A stretch of DNA of 64,000 nucleotides, from contig NZ_JACICD010000008.1 of NCBI RefSeq assembly GCF_014195655.1, positions 124,001-188,000 on the forward strand. The letters are read 5' to 3'. Numbering within the stretch: the stretch's first letter is position 1; every line of letters begins with the position of its first letter. The notes under the pieces were generated by a model. That model was given only the letters and a program-made list of their open reading frames with translations. It searched no databases and was not told where the DNA came from. Both the position numbers and the translations under genes were made by a program. The stretch is from Ancylobacter tetraedralis. GTDB taxonomy: Bacteria > Pseudomonadota > Alphaproteobacteria > Rhizobiales > Xanthobacteraceae. Below are positions 38,599 through 46,494 of the stretch, one piece after another.

Positions 38599-40077
38599 AT
38601 GCTTCGTCTCCACCACGAGATCGCGACACCCACCGAGACGGATCGCCGGGATGACGCGCTGATGTTCGAACTGGCGCCGATCTCGCTCTGGCTCGAGGAC
38701 TATACGGAGCTGAAGGCGCTGTTCGATTCGTGGCGCGACGAGGGCGTGACCTCGCTGCGCGATTTCCTGCGCGCGCATCCGCAGAAGGTGCAGCAATGCT
38801 CCGAGTGCATCCGCGTCCTGAAGGTCAACCAGCGCACGCTCGCGCTCTATGAGGCCGACAGCCTCGAACACCTTGTCGCCAACCTGTCCAAGGTGTTCCG
38901 CGCCGACATGCTGAAGACCTTCGTCGACGAACTTTGCCAGCTGTGGAACGGCTCCTCGACCTTCGTCAGCAACACGGTCAACTACACGCTGTCCGGCCAG
39001 CGCCTCGATATCCAGCTCAAGGGCACGGTGCTGCCCGGCCATGAGAACACGCTCGGCCGCATCCTGCTGTCGATCGAGGACGTCACCGAGCGCGAGACCG
39101 CCCGCCGCCAGGCCGCACAGGCGGAAATCTACGCCCGCGGGCTTTTCGAGCATTCCCCCGTGTCGCTGTGGGTGGAGGATTTCTCCAGCGTCAAGCAGCT
39201 CATCGACGACCTGCGCCAGCGCGGCATCGCCGACCTCCGGGTGTTCACCGACGTCCACCCCGAATTCGTCGAGCGCTGCATCAGCGAGGTGCGCGTGGTG
39301 GATGTGAACCGCCACACGCTGGAACTGTTCGGGGCAACCAGCAAGGGCGAGCTCATCGCCAATATCGGGCTGGTGTTCCGCGAGGACATGCACCGCCATT
39401 TCCGCGAGCAGCTGATCGACCTGTGGAACGGAAAGCTGTTCCACCAGCGCGAGGTGGTGAATTACACGCTGGCGGGGGACGAGCTTTTCGTCCATCTGCA
39501 GTTTTCGGTTCTGCCCGGCCACGAACAGGACTGGTCGCTGGTGCAGGTGTCGCTGACCGACATCACCGCGCGCAAGAAGGCCGAGGCCTATCTCGAGTAT
39601 CTCGGCAAGCATGACGTGCTCACCAAACTCTACAACCGCTCTTTCTATGCCGACGAACTGAACCGGCTGGAGCGCAAGGGCCCCTTCCCCGTCACCGTCA
39701 TCATGGTCGATCTCAACGATCTGAAGGTGGTGAACGACCAGCTCGGCCACGCTGCCGGCGACACGCTGCTGCGGCGGGCCGGCGAGGTGCTCGCCAAGGC
39801 GATCGACCGGCCCAATTGCGCCGCCCGGATCGGCGGCGACGAATTCGCCCTGCTGCTGCCGGGCACCGACGCGGCCGGCGGCCTCGCGGTGATGGAGAAT
39901 ATCGAACAGTTGCTCGGGGTGAACAACCAGTTCTATTCCGCCACAACGCTCTCGCTCTCCATGGGCATGGCGACCAGCGTCACCGGCGAGCGACTGGAAC
40001 AGGTGGTCAAGCGCGCGGATTTCGCCATGTACCGCCACAAGCGCGAGCAGGATTCGGCGGCCTCCTCCGGCAGCTGA
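38599..40077 (+). CDS. Diguanylate cyclase with two duplicated PAS sensor modules
   Basis: This is a soluble c-di-GMP synthase of 492 residues. Two PAS-like modules (about 23-168 and 183-328) are tandem copies with a constant offset of 160 residues and no gaps: compare APISLWLEDYTELKALFDSW with SPVSLWVEDFSSVKQLIDDL, and QCSECIRVLKVNQRTLALYEA with RCISEVRVVDVNRHTLELFGA. The GGDEF domain (about 335-485) has GGDEF intact at 412-416 and catalytic-site helices NDQLGHAAGDTLLRRAGEVLAK. The inhibitory I-site RxxD, expected six residues before GGDEF, reads D-R-P-N and is not intact. The signal sensed is unknown. Confidence 0.93.
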   Translation: MLRLHHEIATPTETDRRDDALMFELAPISLWLEDYTELKALFDSWRDEGVTSLRDFLRAHPQKVQQCSECIRVLKVNQRTLALYEADSLEHLVANLSKVFRADMLKTFVDELCQLWNGSSTFVSNTVNYTLSGQRLDIQLKGTVLPGHENTLGRILLSIEDVTERETARRQAAQAEIYARGLFEHSPVSLWVEDFSSVKQLIDDLRQRGIADLRVFTDVHPEFVERCISEVRVVDVNRHTLELFGATSKGELIANIGLVFREDMHRHFREQLIDLWNGKLFHQREVVNYTLAGDELFVHLQFSVLPGHEQDWSLVQVSLTDITARKKAEAYLEYLGKHDVLTKLYNRSFYADELNRLERKGPFPVTVIMVDLNDLKVVNDQLGHAAGDTLLRRAGEVLAKAIDRPNCAARIGGDEFALLLPGTDAAGGLAVMENIEQLLGVNNQFYSATTLSLSMGMATSVTGERLEQVVKRADFAMYRHKREQDSAASSGS

Positions 40078-40120
40078 ACCTGACGCCACGCGGCATCCAG
40101 CAGCGCTCACGCGGCCGTGT

Positions 40121-40546
40121 TCACGTTCCTGCGGCGATGCCCGAGCGCGCCAGTTCCCCCGTGTGCGCGAAACACAGCTTGTTGCCTTCCGGGTCGCGGC
40201 AATAGGCGGCGTAATAATCCGCCCCGTAATGCGGGCGCAGACCCGGAGCGCCCTCGTCGAAGCCGCCATTCTCCATGGCCGCCTGCCAGGCCGCCGCGGC
40301 GGCCTGCGGCGTGGGGGCGGCGAAGCTCACCTGCGCTCCATTGCCCCAGGTCGCCGGCAGACCATTGAACGGAAACTGCACGAAGAATTGCTGCCAGGGC
40401 CGGCCGGGCACGATCCACGTGGCGCCCGCAGGCCCGGTATCCTCATAGGTGAAGTCCCGCACCAGCCCCAGTGGCGCCAGCACCGCCTCGTAGAACGCCG
40501 TCATCCGCGCCATGTCGCGCGCGCCGACCATGATATGGCTGAACAT
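40121..40546 (-). CDS. VOC (glyoxalase) family protein
   Basis: This is a single VOC module of 141 residues: MFSHIMVGARDMARMTAFYEAVLAPLGLVRDF at the start, a hydrophobic/Trp-rich centre (GATWIVPGRPWQQFFVQFPFNG), and the metal-ligand region YYAAYCRDPEGNKLCFAHTGEL at the end. This subgroup is widespread in alphaproteobacteria and its substrate is unknown. It is convergent with the diguanylate cyclase gene and divergent from the ferredoxin reductase gene. Confidence 0.87.
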   Translation of the reverse strand: MFSHIMVGARDMARMTAFYEAVLAPLGLVRDFTYEDTGPAGATWIVPGRPWQQFFVQFPFNGLPATWGNGAQVSFAAPTPQAAAAAWQAAMENGGFDEGAPGLRPHYGADYYAAYCRDPEGNKLCFAHTGELARSGIAAGT

Positions 40547-40739
40547 CGACCTTTACCCTCGCCCCTCGCCCCGCCTTTGACCCTGCTCATGGCCGCCCTG
40601 CCGGCACGGCTCATGCTGCATCGTCCCCGCCGGCATCCGCAAGCAAGGGTCGACAGCGGCGAGAATGCGCAGTAAACCGGGACCCGAGAATTACATGGAC
40701 TTCCGGGTTGTTGGAAGTTTTCACTTAGATGGATTGTAA

Positions 40740-41513
40740 ATGAGCAATCTTCACCGCGAGCGCGTTCTATCCGTCCATCACTGGACCGACAACCTCTTCA
40801 CCTTCACCACCACGCGCGATCCGGCGCTGCGCTTCAAGAACGGCCAGTTCGTGATGATCGGCCTCGAGGTGGAGGGCAAGCCGCTGCTGCGCGCCTATTC
40901 CATCGCCAGCGCCAATTACGAGGAAACGCTGGAATTCTTCTCCATCAAGGTGCCGAACGGCCCGCTGACCTCGCGGCTTCAGCACCTGAAGGTAGGCGAC
41001 GAGGTGATTGTCGGGCGCAAGCCAACCGGCACGCTGCTGGTGGATTATCTGGTGCCCGGGCGCCGGCTCTATCTGCTCGCCACCGGCACGGGGCTGGCCC
41101 CCTTCCTCAGCCTCATCAAGGATCCGGAGACCTACGAGAATTACGACAAGGTCATCCTGGTCCACGGCGTGCGCACGGTCGCCGAGCTCGCCTATCGCGA
41201 GTTGATCGAGGAGGAACTGCCCGATAACGAGTTCTTCGGCGAACTGGTGCTGGAAAAGCTGATCTACTACCCGACCGTGACGCGCGAGCCCTTCCACAAT
41301 CAGGGGCGCATCACGGACCTCATCACCTCGGGCAAGCTGTTCGCCGATCTCGGCCTGCCCGCGCTCGCCCGCGAGGATGACCGCGTCATGCTGTGCGGCT
41401 CACCGCAACTGCTCGACGACATGCGCGTGATTCTCAAGGAGCGCGGCTTCGAGGAGGGCTCGACCACGGAGCCGGGCGACTTCGTGATCGAAAAGGCCTT
41501 CGTCGAGAAATAG
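40740..41513 (+). CDS. fpr: Ferredoxin-NADP(+) reductase
   Basis: This is the flavoenzyme of 257 residues that passes electrons between NADPH and ferredoxin or flavodoxin, important under oxidative stress. FAD is bound by LLRAYSIASANYEETLEFFSIKVPNGPLTSRLQ (residues 49-80), and NADP(H) by YLLATGTGLAPFLSLI (about 117-132) and VMLCGSPQLLDDM (about 217-229). The C-terminal VEK is close to the FVEK end of bacterial FPR. The upstream region holds an ACTTCC-N8-GGAAGT dyad (40699-40718) that could be a promoter element. Confidence 0.95.
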   Translation: MSNLHRERVLSVHHWTDNLFTFTTTRDPALRFKNGQFVMIGLEVEGKPLLRAYSIASANYEETLEFFSIKVPNGPLTSRLQHLKVGDEVIVGRKPTGTLLVDYLVPGRRLYLLATGTGLAPFLSLIKDPETYENYDKVILVHGVRTVAELAYRELIEEELPDNEFFGELVLEKLIYYPTVTREPFHNQGRITDLITSGKLFADLGLPALAREDDRVMLCGSPQLLDDMRVILKERGFEEGSTTEPGDFVIEKAFVEK

Positions 41514-41516
41514 CCG

Positions 41517-41828
41517 TCAGCGCAGGCGCCGGTCCGGGCTCCAGCGCGGATCGGCCTCGCGCGCGGCCTCCTCGGGGGAGAGCACGCGGTATTCCGCCTC
41601 GATGACGGTGGGGCCGTCTTCGCGACGGGCGGAGGGACGGCGGCCGAACAGCCGGTAGGCCAGCCCGGCGATGGCCACGACGGGGAAGACCACCAGGAAC
41701 ACGCTGGCCGCGACCAACGCCAGCGCGGTGCCGACGGCAAGCGCCACGGCGACGACAATCGCCACCTGCCACCAGCTCACCCGGCGAACGGTGAATCGCA
41801 TGCGATCGAACGGATCGGTCGAACTCAT
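41517..41828 (-). CDS. Hypothetical membrane protein, 103 residues
   Basis: I do not recognise this family. The protein starts MSSTDPFDRMRFTVRRVSWW, has a long hydrophobic segment (about 19-57, possibly two helices, ending VAIAGLAYRLFG), and a charged cytoplasmic tail (SARREDGPTVIEAEYRVLSPEEAAREADPRW). It ends three bases from the fpr stop, convergent with it. The start at 41828 is chosen because the product then begins with a clean soluble head; in-frame starts exist further up. Confidence 0.7.
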   Translation of the reverse strand: MSSTDPFDRMRFTVRRVSWWQVAIVVAVALAVGTALALVAASVFLVVFPVVAIAGLAYRLFGRRPSARREDGPTVIEAEYRVLSPEEAAREADPRWSPDRRLR

Positions 41829-42012
41829 CTCTTGGGTCTTTCCTCCTCGGCGGCTATCCCGCTTCATGTGATATGGGCAGGCGCCGCCAGCATTCCAGCG
41901 TCGGCACCGCCAAATCGGACTATAAGGCCAAATGCGGCGCGGCCGCGGCGCTGGCGCCGGACTGGCGCCGGACAAGACACCGCCGCACGGCACGGCGACG
42001 ACGGAGATGATG

Positions 42013-42501
42013 ATGGACCTGCGCCCCGCAAACGAAGACGACCTTCCCGGCGTGCTCGCCATCTACAATGACGCGGTGCTGAATTCGACGGCGATCTGGA
42101 ACGACACGCCGACCGACCTCGCCAACCGGCGCGCCTGGCTCACGGATCGCCGCGCCAAATCCTATCCGATCGTGGTGGCGACGGAGGGCGAGCAGGTGCT
42201 GGGCTATGCGAGCTTCGGCGATTTCCGCCCGTTCGACGGCTTTCGCGTCTGCGTCGAGCATTCGGTCTATGTCGCGCAGGCGGCGCGGGGCCGGGGCATC
42301 GGCCGCCAGCTGGTCGGCGCCCTGTTCGAGCCGGCCCGCGCGCTCGGCAAGAAGGTGATGATCGGCGGCATCACCGCGGGCAATGCCCCCTCCATCGCTC
42401 TGCACGCGCGGCTCGGCTTCGTGCAGACCGCCTTCATGCCCGGCATCGGCACCAAGTTCGGCCAGCGACTCGACCTCGTCTTCATGCAGAAGGATATGTG
42501 A
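42013..42501 (+). CDS. GNAT acetyltransferase (phosphinothricin/methionine sulfoximine type)
   Basis: This is a cytoplasmic GNAT N-acetyltransferase of 162 residues in the Pat/YncA/MddA group, which acetylates methionine sulfone/sulfoximine or phosphinothricin. The signs are DLRPANEDDLPGVLAIYNDAVLNSTAIWND, the acetyl-CoA loop VYVAQAARGRGIGRQLVGAL (motif A, R-G-x-G) and NAPSIALHARLGFVQTAFMPGIGTKFGQRLDLVFMQ. Three ATG codons lie in a row (42007, 42010, 42013); the last is favoured because GGAG at 42003-42006 is then six bases away. The true substrate is unknown. Confidence 0.9.
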   Translation: MDLRPANEDDLPGVLAIYNDAVLNSTAIWNDTPTDLANRRAWLTDRRAKSYPIVVATEGEQVLGYASFGDFRPFDGFRVCVEHSVYVAQAARGRGIGRQLVGALFEPARALGKKVMIGGITAGNAPSIALHARLGFVQTAFMPGIGTKFGQRLDLVFMQKDM

Positions 42502-42582
42502 GGCCCTGCGCGTTACGCGCCCGCGCGGAACAAACGGCGCCGCCCGACGTTCCTAACCCACTACCTCGGAGGGATGTGGGAC

Positions 42583-42738
42583 ATGAACCGGAATGCGCTC
42601 TATGCGCTCATTGCCGTGCTGCTCGTCGCGCTTGGCGCGGTGGGCGTCTACGCCTATCAGCAGCACGAAGAAGACAAGAACTCGCTGGAAATCAAGCTCG
42701 GCCCGAACGGCATCAAGGTCGACCCGCCCAGCAACTGA
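42583..42738 (+). CDS. Small membrane protein (MNRNALY type), 51 residues
   Basis: This small gene encodes MNRNALYALIAVLLVALGAV followed by an Ala/Tyr/Gln/Glu-rich linker and the end LEIKLGPNGIKVDPPSN. One membrane helix (about 6-24) is followed by a soluble tail that looks like a short beta hairpin. Similar MNRNALY proteins are frequent in Rhizobiales, with no known function. GGAGGG lies nine bases upstream of the ATG at 42583; an in-frame ATG at 42574 lies too close to it. A strong terminator follows 36 bases after the stop. Confidence 0.72.
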   Translation: MNRNALYALIAVLLVALGAVGVYAYQQHEEDKNSLEIKLGPNGIKVDPPSN

Positions 42739-42774
42739 TCCCATCGCCCTCGCCACGCGGCGGCGCGCAACGAC

Positions 42775-42800
42775 AAAGGCCGGGCACATGCCCGGCCTTT
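42775..42800. terminator. Terminator after the 51-residue protein gene
   Basis: A perfect 12-bp stem, AAAGGCCGGGCA / TGCCCGGCCTTT, is separated by only two bases and forms a strong hairpin (apical pairs open). The plus strand ends in TTTGCG and the minus strand has TTTG, so it may act both ways between convergent genes. Confidence 0.8.
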
Positions 42801-42830
42801 GCGCATTCTCGGCAGAAAAGACCGGCAGGC

Positions 42831-42860
42831 GCCGGTCCCTTGGTCGCCGGTCCCTTGGTC
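42831..42860. repeat. 15-bp tandem repeat, two copies
   Basis: The unit GCCGGTCCCTTGGTC occurs at 42831-42845 and 42846-42860 without mismatch. It lies between two terminator hairpins and looks like recent slippage or local duplication. Confidence 0.9.
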
Positions 42861-42870
42861 GAACGACAAA

Positions 42871-42888
42871 GGCCGGCAGGCGTCGGCC
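42871..42888 (-). terminator. Terminator of ahcY
   Basis: A short stem GGCCG / CGGCC with an 8-base loop lies six bases past the ahcY stop codon and, read on the minus strand, is followed by TTTGTCGTTC. It sits beside a repeated CGACAAAGGCCGG block also present in the neighbouring terminator. Confidence 0.5.
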
Positions 42889-42893
42889 CTCGC

Positions 42894-44315
42894 TCAATAG
42901 CGGTAGTGATCGGGCTTGAACGGACCCTCGACCGGCACGCCGATATAGTCGGCCTGCTCGGGGCGCAGCTTGGTGAGCTTCACGCCCAGCTTGTCGAGAT
43001 GCAGCGCAGCGACCTTCTCGTCGAGGAACTTCGGCAGCGTGTACACCTTGCGGTCATACTTGCCCGGGTTCACCCACAGCTCGATCTGCGCCAGCGTCTG
43101 GTTGGAGAAGGAGGACGACATCACGAAGGAGGGGTGGCCCATGGCGTTGCCGAGGTTCACCAGCCGGCCTTCCGAGAGGAGGATGATGCGATTGCCCGAG
43201 GGCAGCTCGATCTCGTCCACCTGCGGCTTGATGTTGGTCCACTTGAAGTTCTTGAGGCCCGCGACCTGGATCTCGTTGTCGAAGTGGCCGATGTTGCAGA
43301 CGATGGCCCGGTCCTTCATCTGCCGCACGTGGTCGACGGTGATGATGTCCTTGTTGCCGGTGGCGGTGACATAGATGTCGGCGCGGGAGAACGCATCCTC
43401 GATGGTCGCGACCTCATAGCCCTCCATCGACGCCTGCAGGGCGCAGATCGGATCGACTTCCGAGACGATGACGCGCGCGCCGGCCTGGCGCAGCGAGGCG
43501 GCGGAGCCCTTGCCGACATCGCCGAAGCCGGCGACGAAGGCCACCTTTCCGGCCAGCATCACGTCGGTGCCGCGACGGATGGCGTCCACCAGCGATTCCC
43601 GGCAGCCATAGAGATTGTCGAACTTCGACTTCGTCACCGAATCGTTCACGTTGATCGCCGGGAACAGCAGCTTGTTCTGCTCGGCGAGCTTGTAGAGGCG
43701 GTGCACGCCCGTGGTGGTCTCTTCCGACACGCCCTTGATCGAGGTCGCGACATGGGCGAACCAGCCCTTCGGCTTCTCGGCCAGCAGCTTCTTGATGAGG
43801 GCGAAGAAGATCTCCTCCTCCTCCGAGCCGGGCGTGTCGAGGAAGGCGGTGTCGCCATTCTCGGCGCGCAGGCCGTAATGCACCAGCATGGTGGCATCAC
43901 CGCCATCGTCGAGGATCAGGTTCGGCACCAGGAGTTCGCCCTCCTTGGAACCGTGCCAGTCGAACAGCTTGGCGGTGTAGTCCCAGTATTCGACGAGCGT
44001 CTCGCCCTTGAAGGCGAAGACCGGCGTGCCGGCGGCGGCGATGGCGGCGGCGGCGTGGTCCTGGGTCGAGAAGATGTTGCACGAGACCCAGCGCACATCC
44101 GCGCCCAGCGCCTTCAGCGTCTCGATCAGCACCGCCGTCTGGATGGTCATGTGCAGCGAGCCGGCGATGCGCGCGCCCTTGAGCGGCTGCGAGGGGCCAT
44201 ACTCCGCGCGGATGGCCATCAGCCCCGGCATCTCGGTTTCGGCGAGCTCGATTTCCTTGCGGCCGAAAGCGGCGAGGTTGATGTCCTTGACGATATATTC
44301 GCTGGCGATAGCCAT
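42894..44315 (-). CDS. ahcY: Adenosylhomocysteinase
   Basis: This enzyme splits S-adenosylhomocysteine to adenosine and homocysteine, removing the by-product that inhibits methyltransferases (including CcrM in this window). It has 473 residues in the tetrameric NAD-binding form. Landmarks are [27 protein letters not shown] at the N-terminus, [28 protein letters not shown], the Rossmann motif [33 protein letters not shown], and the C-terminal KPDHYRY. The start at 44315 has AAGGGA upstream. A palindromic operator candidate lies 90 bases upstream. Confidence 0.97.
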   Translation of the reverse strand: MAIASEYIVKDINLAAFGRKEIELAETEMPGLMAIRAEYGPSQPLKGARIAGSLHMTIQTAVLIETLKALGADVRWVSCNIFSTQDHAAAAIAAAGTPVFAFKGETLVEYWDYTAKLFDWHGSKEGELLVPNLILDDGGDATMLVHYGLRAENGDTAFLDTPGSEEEEIFFALIKKLLAEKPKGWFAHVATSIKGVSEETTTGVHRLYKLAEQNKLLFPAINVNDSVTKSKFDNLYGCRESLVDAIRRGTDVMLAGKVAFVAGFGDVGKGSAASLRQAGARVIVSEVDPICALQASMEGYEVATIEDAFSRADIYVTATGNKDIITVDHVRQMKDRAIVCNIGHFDNEIQVAGLKNFKWTNIKPQVDEIELPSGNRIILLSEGRLVNLGNAMGHPSFVMSSSFSNQTLAQIELWVNPGKYDRKVYTLPKFLDEKVAALHLDKLGVKLTKLRPEQADYIGVPVEGPFKPDHYRY

Positions 44316-44404
44316 AACGGCGTCCCTTCTGCCTTGAGGCGGAACTTGCGGGCGGTTGGATTGCGCCGGGTTTAGCAGCCCGGATCGGTGAATACAATAA
44401 CGAT

Positions 44405-44420
44405 ATAAAGATGTCTTTAT
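44405..44420. promoter_or_regulatory. SahR-like palindromic operator candidate upstream of ahcY
   Basis: There is a perfect dyad ATAAAGA-TG-TCTTTAT, 90 bases upstream of the ahcY ATG. ahcY genes of proteobacteria are often controlled by the ArsR-type SAH sensor SahR, which binds palindromes of a similar AT-rich form. The dyad also covers the first ATG (44419) of the divergent SGNH gene. The assignment to SahR is an inference. Confidence 0.5.
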
Positions 44421-45183
44421 GTCAGGCATGAGAAGGCGGGCGATGCGGGCGAGCGGCATAGCCATTGGCGGGCTGGCTTTCATGGCCGTCGGGCTGGCGC
44501 TGGCGGTGCTGCTGGCGGGGCGCGGGCTCGACTATTTTTTTCTGGAGCGCGCGCGCCTGCGGCTGGAGCCGGTATTCGACCGGGTGTTCCGGGAGGCCAA
44601 TGCGGCGCTGCCGCAGGCGGGCACGCCGCGGCTGGTGATCTTCGGCGATTCCCGCGCCGTGCAGCTGCGCCTTGATGCGCCCAAGGGATGGCAGCGGGTC
44701 GAGCGGGCGATCAGCGGCGAGACCACGGCGCAGATGCGCTACCGCATCGCACAGGACGTGGTGGGCCTCGCGCCGCGCGCGGTGGTGCTGTTTGCCGGAA
44801 TCAACGATCTCGTCGCCGCCGCCGCCCTGCCCGGGCAGGCGCACGCCGGGCTGGACGCCACGGTCGCCAACCTGACCGATTTCGTCCGGCAGGCGCGCGC
44901 CGCCGGCATCGAGGTTGTTCTGCTCACCATCGTCCGCCCGGCGGCGGTTCGCCTCATCCGCTGGCCCATCTGGCCGGCGGGCGTCGCGGAACTCGTCGCC
45001 GCCGCCAATGTGCGCCTGCGCGCACTGGCCGGCCCCGGCGTCACGGTGATCGATGCGGACGCGATGCTATCGGGTGGCGCGGCGGTTCTGCCCGCGCGCT
45101 TCGCCACGGACGAGGTGCATCTGTCGGACGAGGCGAATGCCGCGCTGCGCCGGGCGATCCTCGCCGCGTTGCCGGCCGACTGA
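44419..45183 (+). CDS. SGNH/GDSL hydrolase-like protein with N-terminal membrane anchor
   Basis: This is a protein of up to 254 residues. A membrane helix (about 16-35, [18 protein letters not shown]) places the rest outside. The SGNH signatures are block [13 protein letters not shown] (with the nucleophile serine), block [12 protein letters not shown] (Asn), and block [11 protein letters not shown] (Asp and His). The family hydrolyses esters, often acyl groups on envelope polysaccharides. The first ATG at 44419 lies inside the operator palindrome, so a later start such as the ATG at 44428 is possible. The substrate is unknown. Confidence 0.82.
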   Translation: MSGMRRRAMRASGIAIGGLAFMAVGLALAVLLAGRGLDYFFLERARLRLEPVFDRVFREANAALPQAGTPRLVIFGDSRAVQLRLDAPKGWQRVERAISGETTAQMRYRIAQDVVGLAPRAVVLFAGINDLVAAAALPGQAHAGLDATVANLTDFVRQARAAGIEVVLLTIVRPAAVRLIRWPIWPAGVAELVAAANVRLRALAGPGVTVIDADAMLSGGAAVLPARFATDEVHLSDEANAALRRAILAALPAD

Positions 45184-45186
45184 GCG

Positions 45187-45471
45187 CTACTCGCCCTCGC
45201 CGAAGCGGTCGGACACCAGCGCGTCCAGCGCGTCGACCACCGCGCCCGCCTGGCGGCCGGAAGCCTCCACGAAAATGGTGGTGCCGGGCGCGGCGGCGAG
45301 CATCATGAGGCCCATGATGGAGGTTCCGCTCACGGTCTCGCCGCAGCGCGTCACGCGCACATCCGCGTCGAAGCGCTCGACGGTCTGCACGAACTTGGCG
45401 GACGCGCGCGCATGCAGGCCGCGCTTGTTGACGATGGAAAGCTCGCGCTGGATAGCCTGATCGGTCGTCAC
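45187..45471 (-). CDS. HPr-type phosphocarrier protein (PTS-Ntr-like)
   Basis: This is a cytoplasmic phosphocarrier of 94 residues. The phosphorylated histidine is H20 in KRGLHARASAKFV, and the serine phosphorylated by HprK is S51 in GTSIMGLMMLAA. It lies five bases after the EIIA stop, in one operon with it. In alphaproteobacteria this HPr serves a regulatory phosphorelay, with no sugar permeases, and together with HprK/EIIA it controls carbon and nitrogen signalling and stress. EI (ptsP) is not in the window. Confidence 0.93.
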   Translation of the reverse strand: MTTDQAIQRELSIVNKRGLHARASAKFVQTVERFDADVRVTRCGETVSGTSIMGLMMLAAAPGTTIFVEASGRQAGAVVDALDALVSDRFGEGE

Positions 45472-45475
45472 GCGG

Positions 45476-45877
45476 CTATTTCCCGGCCAGGACCCGGCTG
45501 GCGACGTTGATATATTTGCGCCCGGCCTCCTGCGCCTGCATCACCGCCTCGGCCAGCGGCACTTCGGCGCGCACGGTGGCGAGCTTGACCAGCATGGGCA
45601 GGTTGATACCGGCGAGCACCTCGATATCCGGCTCGGTCATCACCGAGATGGCGAGATTGGAGGGCGTGCCGCCAAACATGTCGGTGAGAATGACCACGCC
45701 GCCGCCGCTGTTTACCGCGCCGACGGCCTCGACGATGTCCGTGCGGCGCTGCTCGATATCGTCGTCCGGGCCAATGGTGATCGATTCGATCTGGGACTGC
45801 GGTCCCATCACGTGTTCCAGCGCAGCACGGAACTCGCTGGCAAGATGTCCGTGCGTTACGAGTACGAGACCTATCAT
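45476..45877 (-). CDS. EIIA-Man-type PTS component
   Basis: This is a mannose-family EIIA domain protein of 133 residues. The phosphorylated histidine is H9 in LVTHGHLASEFRAALEHVMGPQ. DMFGGTPSNLA (about 70-80) is the second family signature, and the C-terminal part contains EAVMQAQEAGRKYINVASRVLAG. No EIIB/C/D transporter parts are adjacent, so it acts as a regulatory phosphoacceptor from HPr. The start at 45877 (MIGLVLVTHG) is the family start; an in-frame ATG at 45910 would add 11 residues without similarity. It is upstream of HPr and 149 bases after hprK. Confidence 0.93.
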   Translation of the reverse strand: MIGLVLVTHGHLASEFRAALEHVMGPQSQIESITIGPDDDIEQRRTDIVEAVGAVNSGGGVVILTDMFGGTPSNLAISVMTEPDIEVLAGINLPMLVKLATVRAEVPLAEAVMQAQEAGRKYINVASRVLAGK

Positions 45878-46026
45878 TCGGCTCCGCCGCACCAGTTCGT
45901 CGGCACGCATCCATGCTGTGCGGGGCGTCCGGGGGAGGCAGTTCCGGCAGCGCCCTTCACGGGGCGCACATCATCGTTGCACCGCACACGAATAGCAAGA
46001 CCCGCCGGCGGGGATAGCCGGCATAT

Positions 46027-46494
46027 TCACGGGATCGGCATGTCCGAAAACGGCGCGGTCAGCAGCACGGCCAGCACCTGCTGGAGCGGATCACCCCCCT
46101 TGAGAACCGGCAGCCTCCTCAGTTCGACACCGTCGATCCGCGTGCGGCAGGCCGCCTCTTCCGGCAGGCGGGCGGCATCGGGCGCATCGAGATCGACCAC
46201 CAGATCGAGCACCGTCTCCGCCTCGAACGGCAGCCGGCGCAGCCCGGCGCCGCGCACCTCGAGGAGGCCGGCGAGGCCATGCGGCGCCGATGCGACCAGC
46301 CCGCCGGCGCGGGTCTCCAGCCGCACCCGATCGTCGGCTACCAGCCTCACCGGCGGCACCCGCCCCGCGCCGCCCGCGAGGATGAGAGCGAAGGCAAGAT
46401 GCGACTTGCCCGCCCCGGAGGCCCCACGCAGCAGCACGCCCCGCCCGCCGACGCTGACGCAGGAGGCATGGACGGTCGGCGCGCTCATGCTCAC
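46027..46494 (-). CDS. hprK: HPr kinase/phosphorylase, short alphaproteobacterial form
   Basis: This enzyme phosphorylates HPr at the regulatory serine. It has 155 residues, half the size of the Gram-positive form, because only the C-terminal catalytic domain is present; this is normal in alphaproteobacteria. The P-loop is GASGAGKSH (24-32), followed by GRVPPVRLVADDRVRLE and LLEVRGAGLRRLPFEAETVLDLVVDL. Its start codon overlaps the ChvG stop by four bases (ATGA, 46491-46494), so it is translationally coupled to the sensor kinase. The target HPr is encoded two genes on. Confidence 0.93.
   Translation of the reverse strand: MSMSAPTVHASCVSVGGRGVLLRGASGAGKSHLAFALILAGGAGRVPPVRLVADDRVRLETRAGGLVASAPHGLAGLLEVRGAGLRRLPFEAETVLDLVVDLDAPDAARLPEEAACRTRIDGVELRRLPVLKGGDPLQQVLAVLLTAPFSDMPIP

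Noticed and set aside
44316-44418. SAM-II or SAH riboswitch in the ahcY leader
   Set aside because: The leader was compared with the conserved core sequences of these riboswitches and no match was seen. The palindrome found there fits a protein operator better.
46027-46494. Broken hprK (half the usual length)
   Set aside because: The short catalytic-domain-only form is the normal alphaproteobacterial HprK. It has an intact P-loop and is coupled to chvG.
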